Assembly: GCA_022448665.1 (NCBI GenBank)
Contig: JAKUUO010000006.1
Span: 1-39,037, forward strand
DNA from: Candidatus Thalassarchaeum betae
GTDB lineage: Archaea; Thermoplasmatota; Poseidoniia; Poseidoniales; Thalassarchaeaceae
Direction of reading: 5' to 3'
DNA length: 39,037 nucleotides
In this document: piece by piece, positions 1 through 6,970 of the stretch
How the letters are laid out: each line of letters begins with the position of its first letter
Position numbering within the stretch: position 1 is the first letter of the stretch
Notes under the pieces: model-generated
Told to the model about the DNA's origin: nothing
Seen by the model: only the letters and a program-made list of their open reading frames with translations
The model's database searches: none
Program-made: the position numbers and the translations under genes

Positions 1-158
1 TCGTCTTCGGTGGCATCGGCATTGTAGTTGGTAGCATCCGTGTAGGTGCATCCCAATACAGCGTCAGGTCCGTCATCGTCATCCCCGCCGAGACACCCGG
101 CAAGGGCTGACGCAATCATTAGCGTGCAAAGAAGTGTTGCTGTAAGCTTAGACTTCAT
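1..158 (-). CDS. Secreted lipoprotein, N-terminal part only
   Basis: Only the first 52 codons lie in the window; the gene runs off the left edge. The ATG is at 158-156. The product starts with a basic MKSK, a hydrophobic stretch and a lipobox LAGC (Cys about residue 22), then an acidic GGDDDD linker. This is a standard lipoprotein signal peptide, so the mature protein should be lipid-anchored on the outer face of the membrane. After the linker comes GCTYTDATNYNADAT, a form of the GC-D-A-NYNPDA-DGSC motif seen in many secreted marine microbial proteins and also present in the lipoprotein at 12840-14924. Function cannot be told from this fragment. A TATA-like box lies 23-30 bases before the start. 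Confidence 0.7.
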   Translation of the reverse strand, partial: MKSKLTATLLCTLMIASALAGCLGGDDDDGPDAVLGCTYTDATNYNADATED

Positions 159-180
159 GCGCCGCGCGTGTATGTATAGA

Positions 181-188
181 CTATTTAG
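181..188 (-). promoter_or_regulatory. TATA-like box for the lipoprotein at 1-158
   Basis: Read on the minus strand this is CTAAATAG, 23-30 bases before the ATG at 158. That is the normal distance between an archaeal TATA box and the start site of a leaderless transcript. Assigned by position and sequence only. Confidence 0.4.
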
Positions 189-303
189 TATCAATGCAGA
201 TTGCCCTTCGAAGTGCGGTTTGGGGCCAAACAAACCCCTTATTTGCTTGGTTTCGGTTATTGCAGGACTGCGAACTTGGACCCGACATCGTCTGAGGGAG
301 AGA

Positions 304-380
304 TGGTGGACGAGCCGAGATTTGAACTCGGGGCCTCTTCCATGCCAAGGAAGCGCGCTTCCAAGCTGCGCCACACGCCC
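304..380 (-). tRNA. tRNA-Ala (anticodon GGC), CCA encoded
   Basis: The minus strand folds into a 77-nt cloverleaf. The acceptor stem GGGCGTG pairs with CTCGTCC, the D-stem is GCGC/GCGC, the anticodon stem CTTCC/GGAAG carries loop TTGGCAT (anticodon GGC), and the T-stem CCGAG/CTCGG carries loop TTCAAAT. The discriminator is A73 and the genome encodes CCA. The third acceptor pair is G3-U70, the classic identity signal for alanyl-tRNA synthetase, which independently confirms alanine. One acceptor pair (6-67) is a U-U mismatch. A TATA-like box lies 25-32 bases upstream. Confidence 0.93.
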
Positions 381-404
381 AATATACAGGCCACCGACGA
401 CGGC

Positions 405-412
405 CATTTAAG
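405..412. promoter_or_regulatory. TATA-like box, possibly shared by divergent tRNA-Ala and SprT-like gene
   Basis: The sequence CATTTAAG reads as a TATA element on both strands. On the minus strand (CTTAAATG) it lies 25-32 bases before the tRNA-Ala 5' end at 380. On the plus strand it lies 22-29 bases before the GTG at 434. Both spacings suit archaeal TBP/TFB promoters, so one element may serve two divergent transcripts, or two overlapping elements exist. Confidence 0.42.
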
Positions 413-433
413 GAGAATGGGACACGCTGGACC

Positions 434-979
434 GTGACCACAGCGGGAGATGCAGACGATGGGGCGGCAGCCCCTGAGATACCTGACGGTCTGCTCGAGG
501 AGCTCAAGGCGGTGCTGAGCAAGGATGATGCCCCGTTCCTGCGTCACCTCGGCAAACACCTGAGCCTCGAGTGGCTACCCTCAGACGAGAGTCGCCTAGG
601 GGTGACCCGCTTCGAGTACGACCACAACGAGCTGTTCAGGCGGCGCCGGCTGAGGGTCGCACCGGGTGCAGTCACCATCGGGCTCAATCCGATACTCGCC
701 GAGGACGGGATGCTGTTCCGCCACACCCTCGTCCACGAGCTCCTGCACGCGGCGGGGATGATCGAGCACGGCGGCAATCACGCCGAGCTCGTCAAGCAAA
801 TAGCACCGGCGCCGAACTTGGCCGAGTCACCGGTGCTCAGGAAGATGCGTCAGGAGGTGCTCGACAGCCTGCCGGAGAGGCAGTGGATCTGCGGCAACTG
901 CGGTCACACCTGGGACAGGGTAAGGGTCAGCGCGCCGAGCAGGTGCCCCAAGTGCGCCAGACCGTTCAGCCCACAGTAG
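434..979 (+). CDS. SprT-like zinc metalloprotease with C-terminal zinc ribbon
   Basis: This 181-residue protein has the HExxH metalloprotease motif HELLH at residues 101-105, with a likely third zinc ligand in HGGNH (His112/His116). The C-terminus has a four-cysteine zinc ribbon: Cys153-x2-Cys156 and Cys171-x2-Cys174. This is the layout of SprT/Spartan-like proteins, which in eukaryotes digest DNA-protein crosslinks; the archaeal role is not established. The start is GTG at 434, with a TATA-like element 22-29 bases before it and no clear ribosome site, so the message may be leaderless. The next gene begins 29 bases downstream and is probably co-transcribed. Confidence 0.82.
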   Translation: MTTAGDADDGAAAPEIPDGLLEELKAVLSKDDAPFLRHLGKHLSLEWLPSDESRLGVTRFEYDHNELFRRRRLRVAPGAVTIGLNPILAEDGMLFRHTLVHELLHAAGMIEHGGNHAELVKQIAPAPNLAESPVLRKMRQEVLDSLPERQWICGNCGHTWDRVRVSAPSRCPKCARPFSPQ

Positions 980-1008
980 GGCGCAACTACCTTGAGTCGC
1001 ACCCGCGT

Positions 1009-1812
1009 GTGAGCCTCGTGGAGATACCGGCCACGAGTGATGAGTTGTTCGCCCTGATTCAGGACTTCGCCAGAGAGACCTATCCAACGCTGATGGCGAT
1101 CATCGCCGTCGCCGTCTACTCCGGATTCGTCTTCGTGTTCTATCGAGCGCTGGCCAAGAAGGACCTGCTCAAACTCGATCTCAGCAAGTACTCTAACGAC
1201 TTCAGCGGCAATGTGAAGAAGTACCTCAGGAGCGTACTCTTCGTCGTCCAGTACATCGTGATAATACCGGTCCTCATCGCCTTCTGGACGCTCGTACTAG
1301 CAGTCATCCTGACCTTGCTCTCAGACAGTTCCGACCACGCGAGGAACGCCCTCATCGCAACTTCGGTTGTCGGTGCGGTGCGCATACTGGCGTATTGGAC
1401 CGAGGACCTCTCCAGAGACGTCGCCAAGATGCTGCCGTTCGCCGTCCTCGGTGTCTTCCTAGTCGGCTCGACCTCGGTCCAGTGGAGCGAGTTCGATGAC
1501 CTGATGAGCAACCTGCCCGAACTGGCCAAGTCGTTCTTCAGCAGCCTCATCCTGCTGGCCATCCTCGAGACCCTGCTGAGGATCACCAGCACCATCAGCA
1601 GGATACGCCGTAAGCGCAGGGAGCGCAGGAAGCTGCAAGCCGACATCGCGGAGACGGTGGGCAGGAGCGTAGCGGACGTGCGTGCGGACATCAAGGACGA
1701 TGGCTCATTGAACTACAGCGCCGGGGCGGACGCCGAGGAGATGCAGGAGCTGGTCGAGGAAGCGGTCGGAGAGCTGCTCGATGACGTCCCGGATGACGAG
1801 CAGGGTTCTTGA
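1009..1812 (+). CDS. Integral membrane protein of unknown function
   Basis: The 267-residue product is not recognised. It has a short soluble N-terminus, then about four or five hydrophobic segments: near residues 27-44, a long one near 75-103, then roughly 115-135, 143-158 and 176-195. These are followed by a strongly basic stretch (RIRRKRRERRK) and an acidic tail ending in DDVPDDEQGS, so the C-terminus is probably a cytoplasmic helix. The reading frame stays open far upstream, but that part overlaps the protease gene in another frame. GTG at 1009 (or 1018) just after the protease stop is the reasonable start. No catalytic motif was seen. Confidence 0.75.
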   Translation: MSLVEIPATSDELFALIQDFARETYPTLMAIIAVAVYSGFVFVFYRALAKKDLLKLDLSKYSNDFSGNVKKYLRSVLFVVQYIVIIPVLIAFWTLVLAVILTLLSDSSDHARNALIATSVVGAVRILAYWTEDLSRDVAKMLPFAVLGVFLVGSTSVQWSEFDDLMSNLPELAKSFFSSLILLAILETLLRITSTISRIRRKRRERRKLQADIAETVGRSVADVRADIKDDGSLNYSAGADAEEMQELVEEAVGELLDDVPDDEQGS

Positions 1813-1835
1813 GCGAGAGTCCTACGGTGACATCA

Positions 1836-1912
1836 GGGCGATTGGTGTAGTCTGGATATCATGCTGGCCTTCTAAGCCGGTGACACGGGTTCGAATCCTG
1901 TATCGCCTACCA
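1836..1912 (+). tRNA. tRNA-Arg (anticodon TCT), CCA encoded
   Basis: A 77-nt cloverleaf. The acceptor GGGCGAT pairs with ATCGCCT, with a G-U first pair. The anticodon stem CTGGC/GCCGG has loop CTTCTAA (anticodon TCT, reading AGA). The T-stem ACGGG/CCTGT has loop TTCGAAT. The discriminator is A and CCA is encoded. The D-arm is of the archaeal GTGTAGTC-type and pairs weakly. It lies 23 bases after the membrane-protein stop with no obvious TATA box, so it may be processed from a longer transcript. Confidence 0.92.
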
Positions 1913-1938
1913 TTCCTCGCGGACCCCCGCGAATCGCT

Positions 1939-1945
1939 CAAATAG
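1939..1945 (+). promoter_or_regulatory. TATA-like box for the eL41-like gene
   Basis: CAAATAG lies 23-29 bases before the ATG at 1968, in the gap after tRNA-Arg. The spacing fits a leaderless archaeal promoter. Support is position and sequence only. Confidence 0.33.
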
Positions 1946-1967
1946 GGAGAGTAGGTCGGCGACGCGC

Positions 1968-2075
1968 ATGAAGAGAGGTTCCCGTGCGTGGAAGAAGCAC
2001 GGGAAGCAGCGCTGGAAGTGGCGCAAGAAGAAATTACGACGCCGAAAGGCCTCTCGCAAGCGCGCCAAGCAGTGA
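1968..2075 (+). CDS. eL41-like ribosomal micro-protein, 35 residues
   Basis: A complete ORF of 35 codons (ATG 1968, TGA 2073-2075) encodes an extremely basic protein with about 60 percent Lys and Arg. Its core KWRKKKLRRRKASRKRAK resembles ribosomal protein eL41, a single helix of about 25 residues at the subunit interface, whose typical form contains KWRKKR-RRLKRKRRK. It has an N-terminal extension of about ten residues (MKRGSRAWKKHGKQRW). It sits between tRNA-Arg and a membrane-protein gene with its own TATA-like box. A long ORF in another frame covers the same bases but has no protein-like sequence here. The call rests on composition and partial motif match, and such low-complexity similarity can mislead. 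Confidence 0.6.
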   Translation: MKRGSRAWKKHGKQRWKWRKKKLRRRKASRKRAKQ

Positions 2076-2130
2076 CGATTCGTATCAGGCCGGCAGAGGA
2101 TTGAAGGTTGGTGCATTATTTGCACTCCTT

Positions 2131-3036
2131 ATGCGTCGGCTACGCGCGTACGGCGAGAGGGACAGGCACATCGAGACCGGGGCGCTCGTCCTAGTGACCT
2201 TTCTCGGTCTTCTCTACTACGTCCTGACAAGCGATGCTTTGAGCGCCTCGCACACCTCTCAACAAATCGCCTCCTCAGTCTACGTCCCTGAAATTCTGGT
2301 GGCGCTGTTCAGGAGCGCTGCTGCGCTGCTTTCTTTCTACACCCTAGCAGCAATCTGCCTCGACGAGGAGGGCGGCACCTCACTGCCTGTATTCTACGAG
2401 AGCAGGGAGAGGGGGGAGGTGAATATGCTGGGAGTGCATAGGCTCGTGCCGTTCACGGTGTGGAGCTTCATCGCCTTCGGCGTATACTTCGCACTCGCAG
2501 CCCTGTCCTCGTGGGTCCACGTTCTGGGAGGCGAAGTAACCGGTTTGCTGCTCGCCGCCATCCCAGTCATGTTCGCCGTTGCCTGCGGCACGGCCCTTCT
2601 GGTCAGTGTGGTCGTCACCCACTACCTGATACCGAGCAATTTTTCGAAGGGCTTCGACGTGAGCCATTACTTTGCGTGGGAAGAGTTGGTGATGCACAAC
2701 TACAACGTCATCATACTCGGAGTGGAGCTGGTTCTGATGGGGATGGACATCAGCCTGGGCATGGTGGCGTTCCCGGTGCTCTTCGGCATAGCCTACGTCG
2801 GCTTCGCAAACGCATACGCCGTATTCGGAGGTGGGATCTACCTGTACGACTTCCTGGACCCGCGTCTGAGTGGAGGGCCCCTCATCCACGTGATGCTGCT
2901 TCTTGCCATAGCCGGATTGTTCTGCATTGTCGTCGCGGTGGATGCGCTGGCCGACTGGAACGTCCTAGCGGGGGCGGTTGCCGTCGGCATCGCCGTCTAC
3001 TCGATCGTCAGGTTCAGGCGCCCATCAGAGCATTGA
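2131..3036 (+). CDS. Polytopic membrane protein of unknown function
   Basis: From ATG 2131 the product is 301 residues (MRRLRAYGERD...). A TTG at 2101 is an alternative start. About seven hydrophobic segments are visible, including ALVLVTFLGLLYYVL near residues 17-32 and a final pair of helices near the C-terminus, with short polar loops. There is no signature of a transporter or enzyme family. The frame is open upstream to 1984, but that part overlaps the eL41-like gene and is not convincing. The 3' end overlaps the convergent triosephosphate isomerase gene by 12 bases. Confidence 0.75.
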   Translation: MRRLRAYGERDRHIETGALVLVTFLGLLYYVLTSDALSASHTSQQIASSVYVPEILVALFRSAAALLSFYTLAAICLDEEGGTSLPVFYESRERGEVNMLGVHRLVPFTVWSFIAFGVYFALAALSSWVHVLGGEVTGLLLAAIPVMFAVACGTALLVSVVVTHYLIPSNFSKGFDVSHYFAWEELVMHNYNVIILGVELVLMGMDISLGMVAFPVLFGIAYVGFANAYAVFGGGIYLYDFLDPRLSGGPLIHVMLLLAIAGLFCIVVAVDALADWNVLAGAVAVGIAVYSIVRFRRPSEH

Positions 3037-3738
3037 GACGAGGTCGTCGAGCGCGGCCCCGGGGTCGTCTGCCTTGGTCACGCCGCTAGCTAGCAGTACC
3101 CCAATGGTTCCGAGTTCCATCGCCGTAGCAACATCCTCGCCGCTCTTCACACCGGCCCCGCAGAGTATCCCGACCTCGTCGGTCACCTCTCGGACTGCAG
3201 CGACTGTGCCGCTGACGATGCCCGGGTCGGCCGATGTCACCGAGACGTCACCACCGATGAGCTCGGGCGGCTCGACTGCCACATAGGTAGGGCCGAGGGC
3301 TGCGAGAGCCTGCGCCTCGTCGATGTCAGCCGCGCACGCGCACACGCAGAAGTCCTCCGGCACCTGGTCGAGGAGCATGGCGACGTGCTCGATGCTGACC
3401 TTGTGCTCGGCGTGGTTGATGAGAGTGCCAGTCGCACCCCGCTCGACTGCGGTGTCCGGGTGGAGCCATCCGGTGTTCGAGCCGGATTGGATCGGGTCGA
3501 GGTGCTGGGTCCAGACCTCGAGACCGGGGGCTGCTGCGACTACCGCGGAGAGGTCGATGGCCGAGACCGCAGCGACGAGGCGTGCGTCGGTCTCGATGCC
3601 GGACATGGCGCGTGCCAGTTCCTCTGCAGACGCGCCATGGGCGGTCTGGTAGGTCTTGAAATTGACAACGACCAAGCAGTCGCTCACGCTCGGGGCGAGA
3701 GGACGGCCTGCTTTGACGCTGACGGACTCACTCGGCAT
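3025..3738 (-). CDS. tpiA: Triosephosphate isomerase, archaeal type
   Basis: Interconverts dihydroxyacetone phosphate and glyceraldehyde 3-phosphate in glycolysis and gluconeogenesis. The 237-residue length fits the shortened archaeal enzyme (about 220-230) rather than the bacterial one (about 250). Visible landmarks are NFKTY with Asn26 and Lys28, the catalytic His in INHAEHK, the catalytic Glu in VEPPELIG, and the phosphate loop GAGVKSGEDV followed by GVLLASGV. The ATG at 3738 overlaps the end of the upstream nucleotidyltransferase gene by 11 bases, so the two are probably one operon. About 15 residues precede the first strand, so the true start could be slightly later. Confidence 0.93.
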   Translation of the reverse strand: MPSESVSVKAGRPLAPSVSDCLVVVNFKTYQTAHGASAEELARAMSGIETDARLVAAVSAIDLSAVVAAAPGLEVWTQHLDPIQSGSNTGWLHPDTAVERGATGTLINHAEHKVSIEHVAMLLDQVPEDFCVCACAADIDEAQALAALGPTYVAVEPPELIGGDVSVTSADPGIVSGTVAAVREVTDEVGILCGAGVKSGEDVATAMELGTIGVLLASGVTKADDPGAALDDLVSML

Positions 3739-4690
3739 GAGCGTGGTGTCCTACGATGGTATCGGAGAACTCTGCTCCTGCGGCCACGCCTGCACCCTCG
3801 CCCACAAGGCATCGAGTTAGAGAGGCTCCAGCTCCGATGTTGGCGCCCGCTAGAACCACACAGTCGGTCAAGGAGGCGCCGGCTCCGACATTCGAACCGG
3901 CTCCGATGGAGCTGCCTGAGAGAAATCCGTCGCAGTGCGAGCCGTCGCCGAGCCATGAGTCGCCGTTTACCTGCCCGCTGCTGTAGCGGCCATTGGCGAT
4001 GCAGACCTGCGCTGCCTCGATGAATGACGCGGAGGTTCCGGCGTCGACGAAGTACCCTGTGAACACCAGACCGGACATCTCGCCAGCCTCGGCAATCCCC
4101 GGGAAGACTTCGCGCTCGATGCTGTGAGGCTCGCTGGCTAGGCCTGCAAGCGCGTCGCGCTCGATCAAGTAGCATCCTGCATTGATCAGGTTGGAGAACT
4201 CGGTCCCGCGCTCGGGCTTCTCCTGGAAGCGGCGGATGAAGCCCGCATCATCGAGTTCGCAGACACCGAAGCGGCTCGGGTCCTCAACCTCCCATAGCGA
4301 CAGGGTCGCAGTAGCGCCGGTCGTCCTGTGATGAGCAGCCAGTGCAGCGACATCGACGCTGGAGACCAGATCGCCGTTGAGCACCAGAACCGGTCCCTCA
4401 CCAGTCAGATGAGGGCGCGCAAGAGCGATTGCTCCGCCCGTCCCTAGAGCTTCCTCCTCAACAGATAGAACCACCTCGTAAGGCAGGCTTGCATCTGCGA
4501 AGAAAGACTCCATCTCCCCTATTCCGTAGCCGGCTGCGACCACGACCCTGTCGACCATATCGGCAGGAACCACCTCGACTACCCTCTCGAGTAGGGTCTT
4601 GTCGAGCAGCGGCAGCAGCGGCTTGGCACGACCGTCGGTCCAAGGACGCAGCCGTGTACCGAAGCCACCGGCCAGAACTATGACGTCCAT
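3728..4690 (-). CDS. Sugar-1-phosphate nucleotidyltransferase (mannose-1-phosphate guanylyltransferase-like)
   Basis: Makes NDP-sugars from a nucleoside triphosphate and a sugar 1-phosphate; the exact sugar and base cannot be told. The N-terminus MDVIVLAGGFGTRLRPWT holds the nucleotide-binding signature, followed by KPLLPLL. Metal-binding Asp is in VLNGDLV and a later motif is FQEKPE. The last 100 residues contain left-handed beta-helix repeats (GSSIGAGSNVGAGASL, GANIGAGASL), usual for GMPP- and GlmU-like enzymes. The ATG at 4690 starts the conserved strand exactly; an extra 16 codons upstream look non-coding. A likely role is glycan or surface polysaccharide precursor supply. It lies divergent from sucC across an 18-bp palindrome. 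Confidence 0.85.
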   Translation of the reverse strand: MDVIVLAGGFGTRLRPWTDGRAKPLLPLLDKTLLERVVEVVPADMVDRVVVAAGYGIGEMESFFADASLPYEVVLSVEEEALGTGGAIALARPHLTGEGPVLVLNGDLVSSVDVAALAAHHRTTGATATLSLWEVEDPSRFGVCELDDAGFIRRFQEKPERGTEFSNLINAGCYLIERDALAGLASEPHSIEREVFPGIAEAGEMSGLVFTGYFVDAGTSASFIEAAQVCIANGRYSSGQVNGDSWLGDGSHCDGFLSGSSIGAGSNVGAGASLTDCVVLAGANIGAGASLTRCLVGEGAGVAAGAEFSDTIVGHHAHAE

Positions 4691-4741
4691 GGTGCGTCGG
4701 GCGTGCGGCCCCGTTTGAGCGCTTCGCGTCCGCGCCACGCG

Positions 4742-4759
4742 CGATGCGCATGCGCATCG
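4742..4759. promoter_or_regulatory. Perfect 18-bp palindrome between divergent operons (candidate operator)
   Basis: CGATGCGCATGCGCATCG is its own reverse complement over all 18 positions. It lies in the 104-base gap between the nucleotidyltransferase start (4690) and sucC start (4795), 35 bases before sucC. The symmetry suggests a dimeric regulator site, but no regulator is known here and the role is inferred. Confidence 0.45.
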
Positions 4760-4794
4760 TTGAAAGACGGGGCGTGAGTCGCGGGCCGGGTACG

Positions 4795-6006
4795 ATGAAC
4801 ATCCACGAGTACCAAGGCAAGGCCCTGTTCAGGGAAGCAGGGGTCGCAGTCCAGGACGGAGTGCACTGCACGAGTGTCGAGCAGGCTCTGGCAGCCTACG
4901 ACTCGCTGGGCTCGGAAGTGGTCGCCGTCAAGAGTCAGATTCACGCCGGTGGGCGCGGCAAGGGCAAACTGTACAGCCCCGACTCCGGTGACCTAGTCAT
5001 GGAGGGCGGGGTGAAGATCGCTTCCTCCCGTGAGGATGTGGAGGAATACTCCTCGAACATCCTCGGACACACACTGGTGACCAAGCAGACCGGCCCCTCG
5101 GGCAAACTCGTCAACAACCTCTACATCGAGGCTGGCTGCGCTATCGCGCACGAGTACTACCTAGCGCTTCTGATCGACCGCGAGGAGAACTCGGTCCTCA
5201 TCATGGCCTCGACGGAGGGCGGCATGGACATCGAGGAGGTCGCTGAGAACACCCCCGAGGCCATCCACAAGACCTGGGTGGACCCTGTCGAAGGCCTGCA
5301 TGACTCTCAGAAGAGCGCGCTGGCTGACTCGCTGGGCCTCTCTGGCTCGGCGCACGCCTCCTTCGTAGAGATGGTCGGTCAACTGGTGTCGATGTTCGTA
5401 GACAGGGACTGCTCTATGATCGAGATCAACCCGCTGGTCAAGACCGAGGGCGACACGATGGTCGCACTCGACTCCAAGATGAGTTTCGATGACAACGCCT
5501 CCTTCAGACACCCGTGGAGAGCCGGGTTGCGTGACCTCTCCGAGGAGTCCGATATCGAGGTACGCGCTCGCGCGCACGGACTCTCGTACGTGGACTTGGA
5601 GGGAGACATCGGCTGTCTGGTCAACGGCGCCGGTCTCGCCATGGCCACGATGGATGTCATCAAGCTCTACGGTGGCGAGCCGGCGAACTTCCTCGACATC
5701 GGCGGCGGGGCTGACCGCGAGTCGATCACCACAGCCTTCGGAATAATCCTCGAAGACCCTTCCCTGGAGGGCATCCTCGTCAATGTCTTCGGCGGCATCA
5801 TCCGATGCGACATGGTCGCTCGCTGCATCATCGAGGCATCCGAGGAGAAGGGGCTCAACGTACCTCTCGTCGTCCGCTTCTCGGGCACCAACCACAAGGA
5901 GGGCAAGGAGATTCTCGACGCCTGCGATCTAGGGACCATCACCACCAGTACTCTCGCGGAGGCGGGAGAGGCCATCGTCAAGGTCATCGGAGGCGATTCC
6001 TCATGA
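4795..6006 (+). CDS. sucC: Succinyl-CoA synthetase, ADP/GDP-forming, beta subunit
   Basis: With SucD this enzyme converts succinyl-CoA to succinate with nucleotide phosphorylation in the citric acid cycle. The 403-residue product begins MNIHEYQGKALF, the family N-terminus, and shows the ATP-grasp region (GGRGKGKL, KQTGPSGK), the metal/nucleotide part around EINPL, and the C-terminal CoA-ligase domain with NIFGG-type motif (VNVFGGI) and RFSGTNHKEG. The frame extends 17 codons upstream, but ATG 4795 matches the family start. The stop overlaps the sucD start (ATGA), indicating translational coupling. Confidence 0.95.
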   Translation: MNIHEYQGKALFREAGVAVQDGVHCTSVEQALAAYDSLGSEVVAVKSQIHAGGRGKGKLYSPDSGDLVMEGGVKIASSREDVEEYSSNILGHTLVTKQTGPSGKLVNNLYIEAGCAIAHEYYLALLIDREENSVLIMASTEGGMDIEEVAENTPEAIHKTWVDPVEGLHDSQKSALADSLGLSGSAHASFVEMVGQLVSMFVDRDCSMIEINPLVKTEGDTMVALDSKMSFDDNASFRHPWRAGLRDLSEESDIEVRARAHGLSYVDLEGDIGCLVNGAGLAMATMDVIKLYGGEPANFLDIGGGADRESITTAFGIILEDPSLEGILVNVFGGIIRCDMVARCIIEASEEKGLNVPLVVRFSGTNHKEGKEILDACDLGTITTSTLAEAGEAIVKVIGGDSS

Positions 6007-6932
6007 GCATCTGGATCCACGAGGGCAGCAAGATACTGGTGCAGGGAATCACCGGTAGCCAAGGGATGTTTCACGCGACCAGAATGGTCGAGTACGGCAC
6101 CGATATCATCGGGGGGGTCACACCGGGCAAGGGTGGCCAGAGCGTCGACCTGCCGGGCCGCTCAGTCCCCGTCTACGACACCATGACCGAGGCAGTCTCC
6201 GATACAGGTGCAGAAGCCAGCATCATCTACGTGCCAGCGAGGTTCGCCGCCTCGGCGATAATGGAGGCCGCAGACGCCTTCCACGAGCTAAACGGCGACG
6301 GTCTGATCATCTGTATCAGCGAGGGAATTCCTACTCTGGACATGGTGCGAGTGGTCGCTCATATAGGCCAGAGGCCGGGTGTGCGGCTCATCGGGCCAAA
6401 CTGTCCCGGAATCATTAGTCCCGGAGAGAGCGGTGGCTGCAAGGTCGGAATCATGCCGGGCTACATCCACACCAAGGGTCGCGTCGGAATCATCTCGAGG
6501 TCGGGCACGCTCACCTACGAGGCGGTGGCCCAGACGATGGGCGTGGGCGAAGGTCAGTCCACCTGCATCGGAATCGGAGGCGACCCGATTACCGGAACTG
6601 GTTTCATCGACTGCCTCGCCGCCTTCGAAGAGGACCCTGAAACCGAGGCCGTGGTGATGATCGGTGAGATCGGCGGCACGGCCGAGGAGGATGCGGCCGA
6701 ATGGGTGGCTGAGAACTTCTCCAAGCCACTCGTAGGCTTCGTTGCCGGAGCAACCGCACCACCGGGCAAGAGGATGGGTCACGCCGGCGCCATCATCTCA
6801 GGCGGGAAGGGCACGGCTGAGGAGAAGTTCGCTGCCTTCGAGGCCGCCGGAATCCACATAGCCAGAGATCCGTCCAAAATCGGGGACGTCCTGCTTGACG
6901 TGCTGATTGAAGCGGGACTGCGAGAGTCTTAG
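6003..6932 (+). CDS. sucD: Succinyl-CoA synthetase, alpha subunit
   Basis: The CoA-binding partner of SucC, 309 residues. The N-terminus has the Rossmann CoA site (VQGITGSQGMFH, GGVTPGKGG), then IGPNCPG. The active-site histidine that is phosphorylated during catalysis is His260 in GHAGAI. The start codon overlaps the sucC stop by four bases, and a good ribosome site (GGAGGCGAT) lies just before it inside sucC. Length and all key motifs are normal. Confidence 0.96.
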   Translation: MSIWIHEGSKILVQGITGSQGMFHATRMVEYGTDIIGGVTPGKGGQSVDLPGRSVPVYDTMTEAVSDTGAEASIIYVPARFAASAIMEAADAFHELNGDGLIICISEGIPTLDMVRVVAHIGQRPGVRLIGPNCPGIISPGESGGCKVGIMPGYIHTKGRVGIISRSGTLTYEAVAQTMGVGEGQSTCIGIGGDPITGTGFIDCLAAFEEDPETEAVVMIGEIGGTAEEDAAEWVAENFSKPLVGFVAGATAPPGKRMGHAGAIISGGKGTAEEKFAAFEAAGIHIARDPSKIGDVLLDVLIEAGLRES

Positions 6933-6970
6933 GAGAGGGGCGGGCTGAGCTTGACCGAGGGAGTGTGGTC

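Noticed and set aside
571..1008. Open frame extending the membrane protein at 1009-1812 upstream
   Set aside because: The residues are Arg/Ala-rich shadow sequence in a different frame of the SprT-like gene, which has clear catalytic motifs.
5161..5895. Long antisense ORF over sucC
   Set aside because: Its frame is a codon-bias shadow of GC-rich coding sequence, with no known motif, and sucC is certain.
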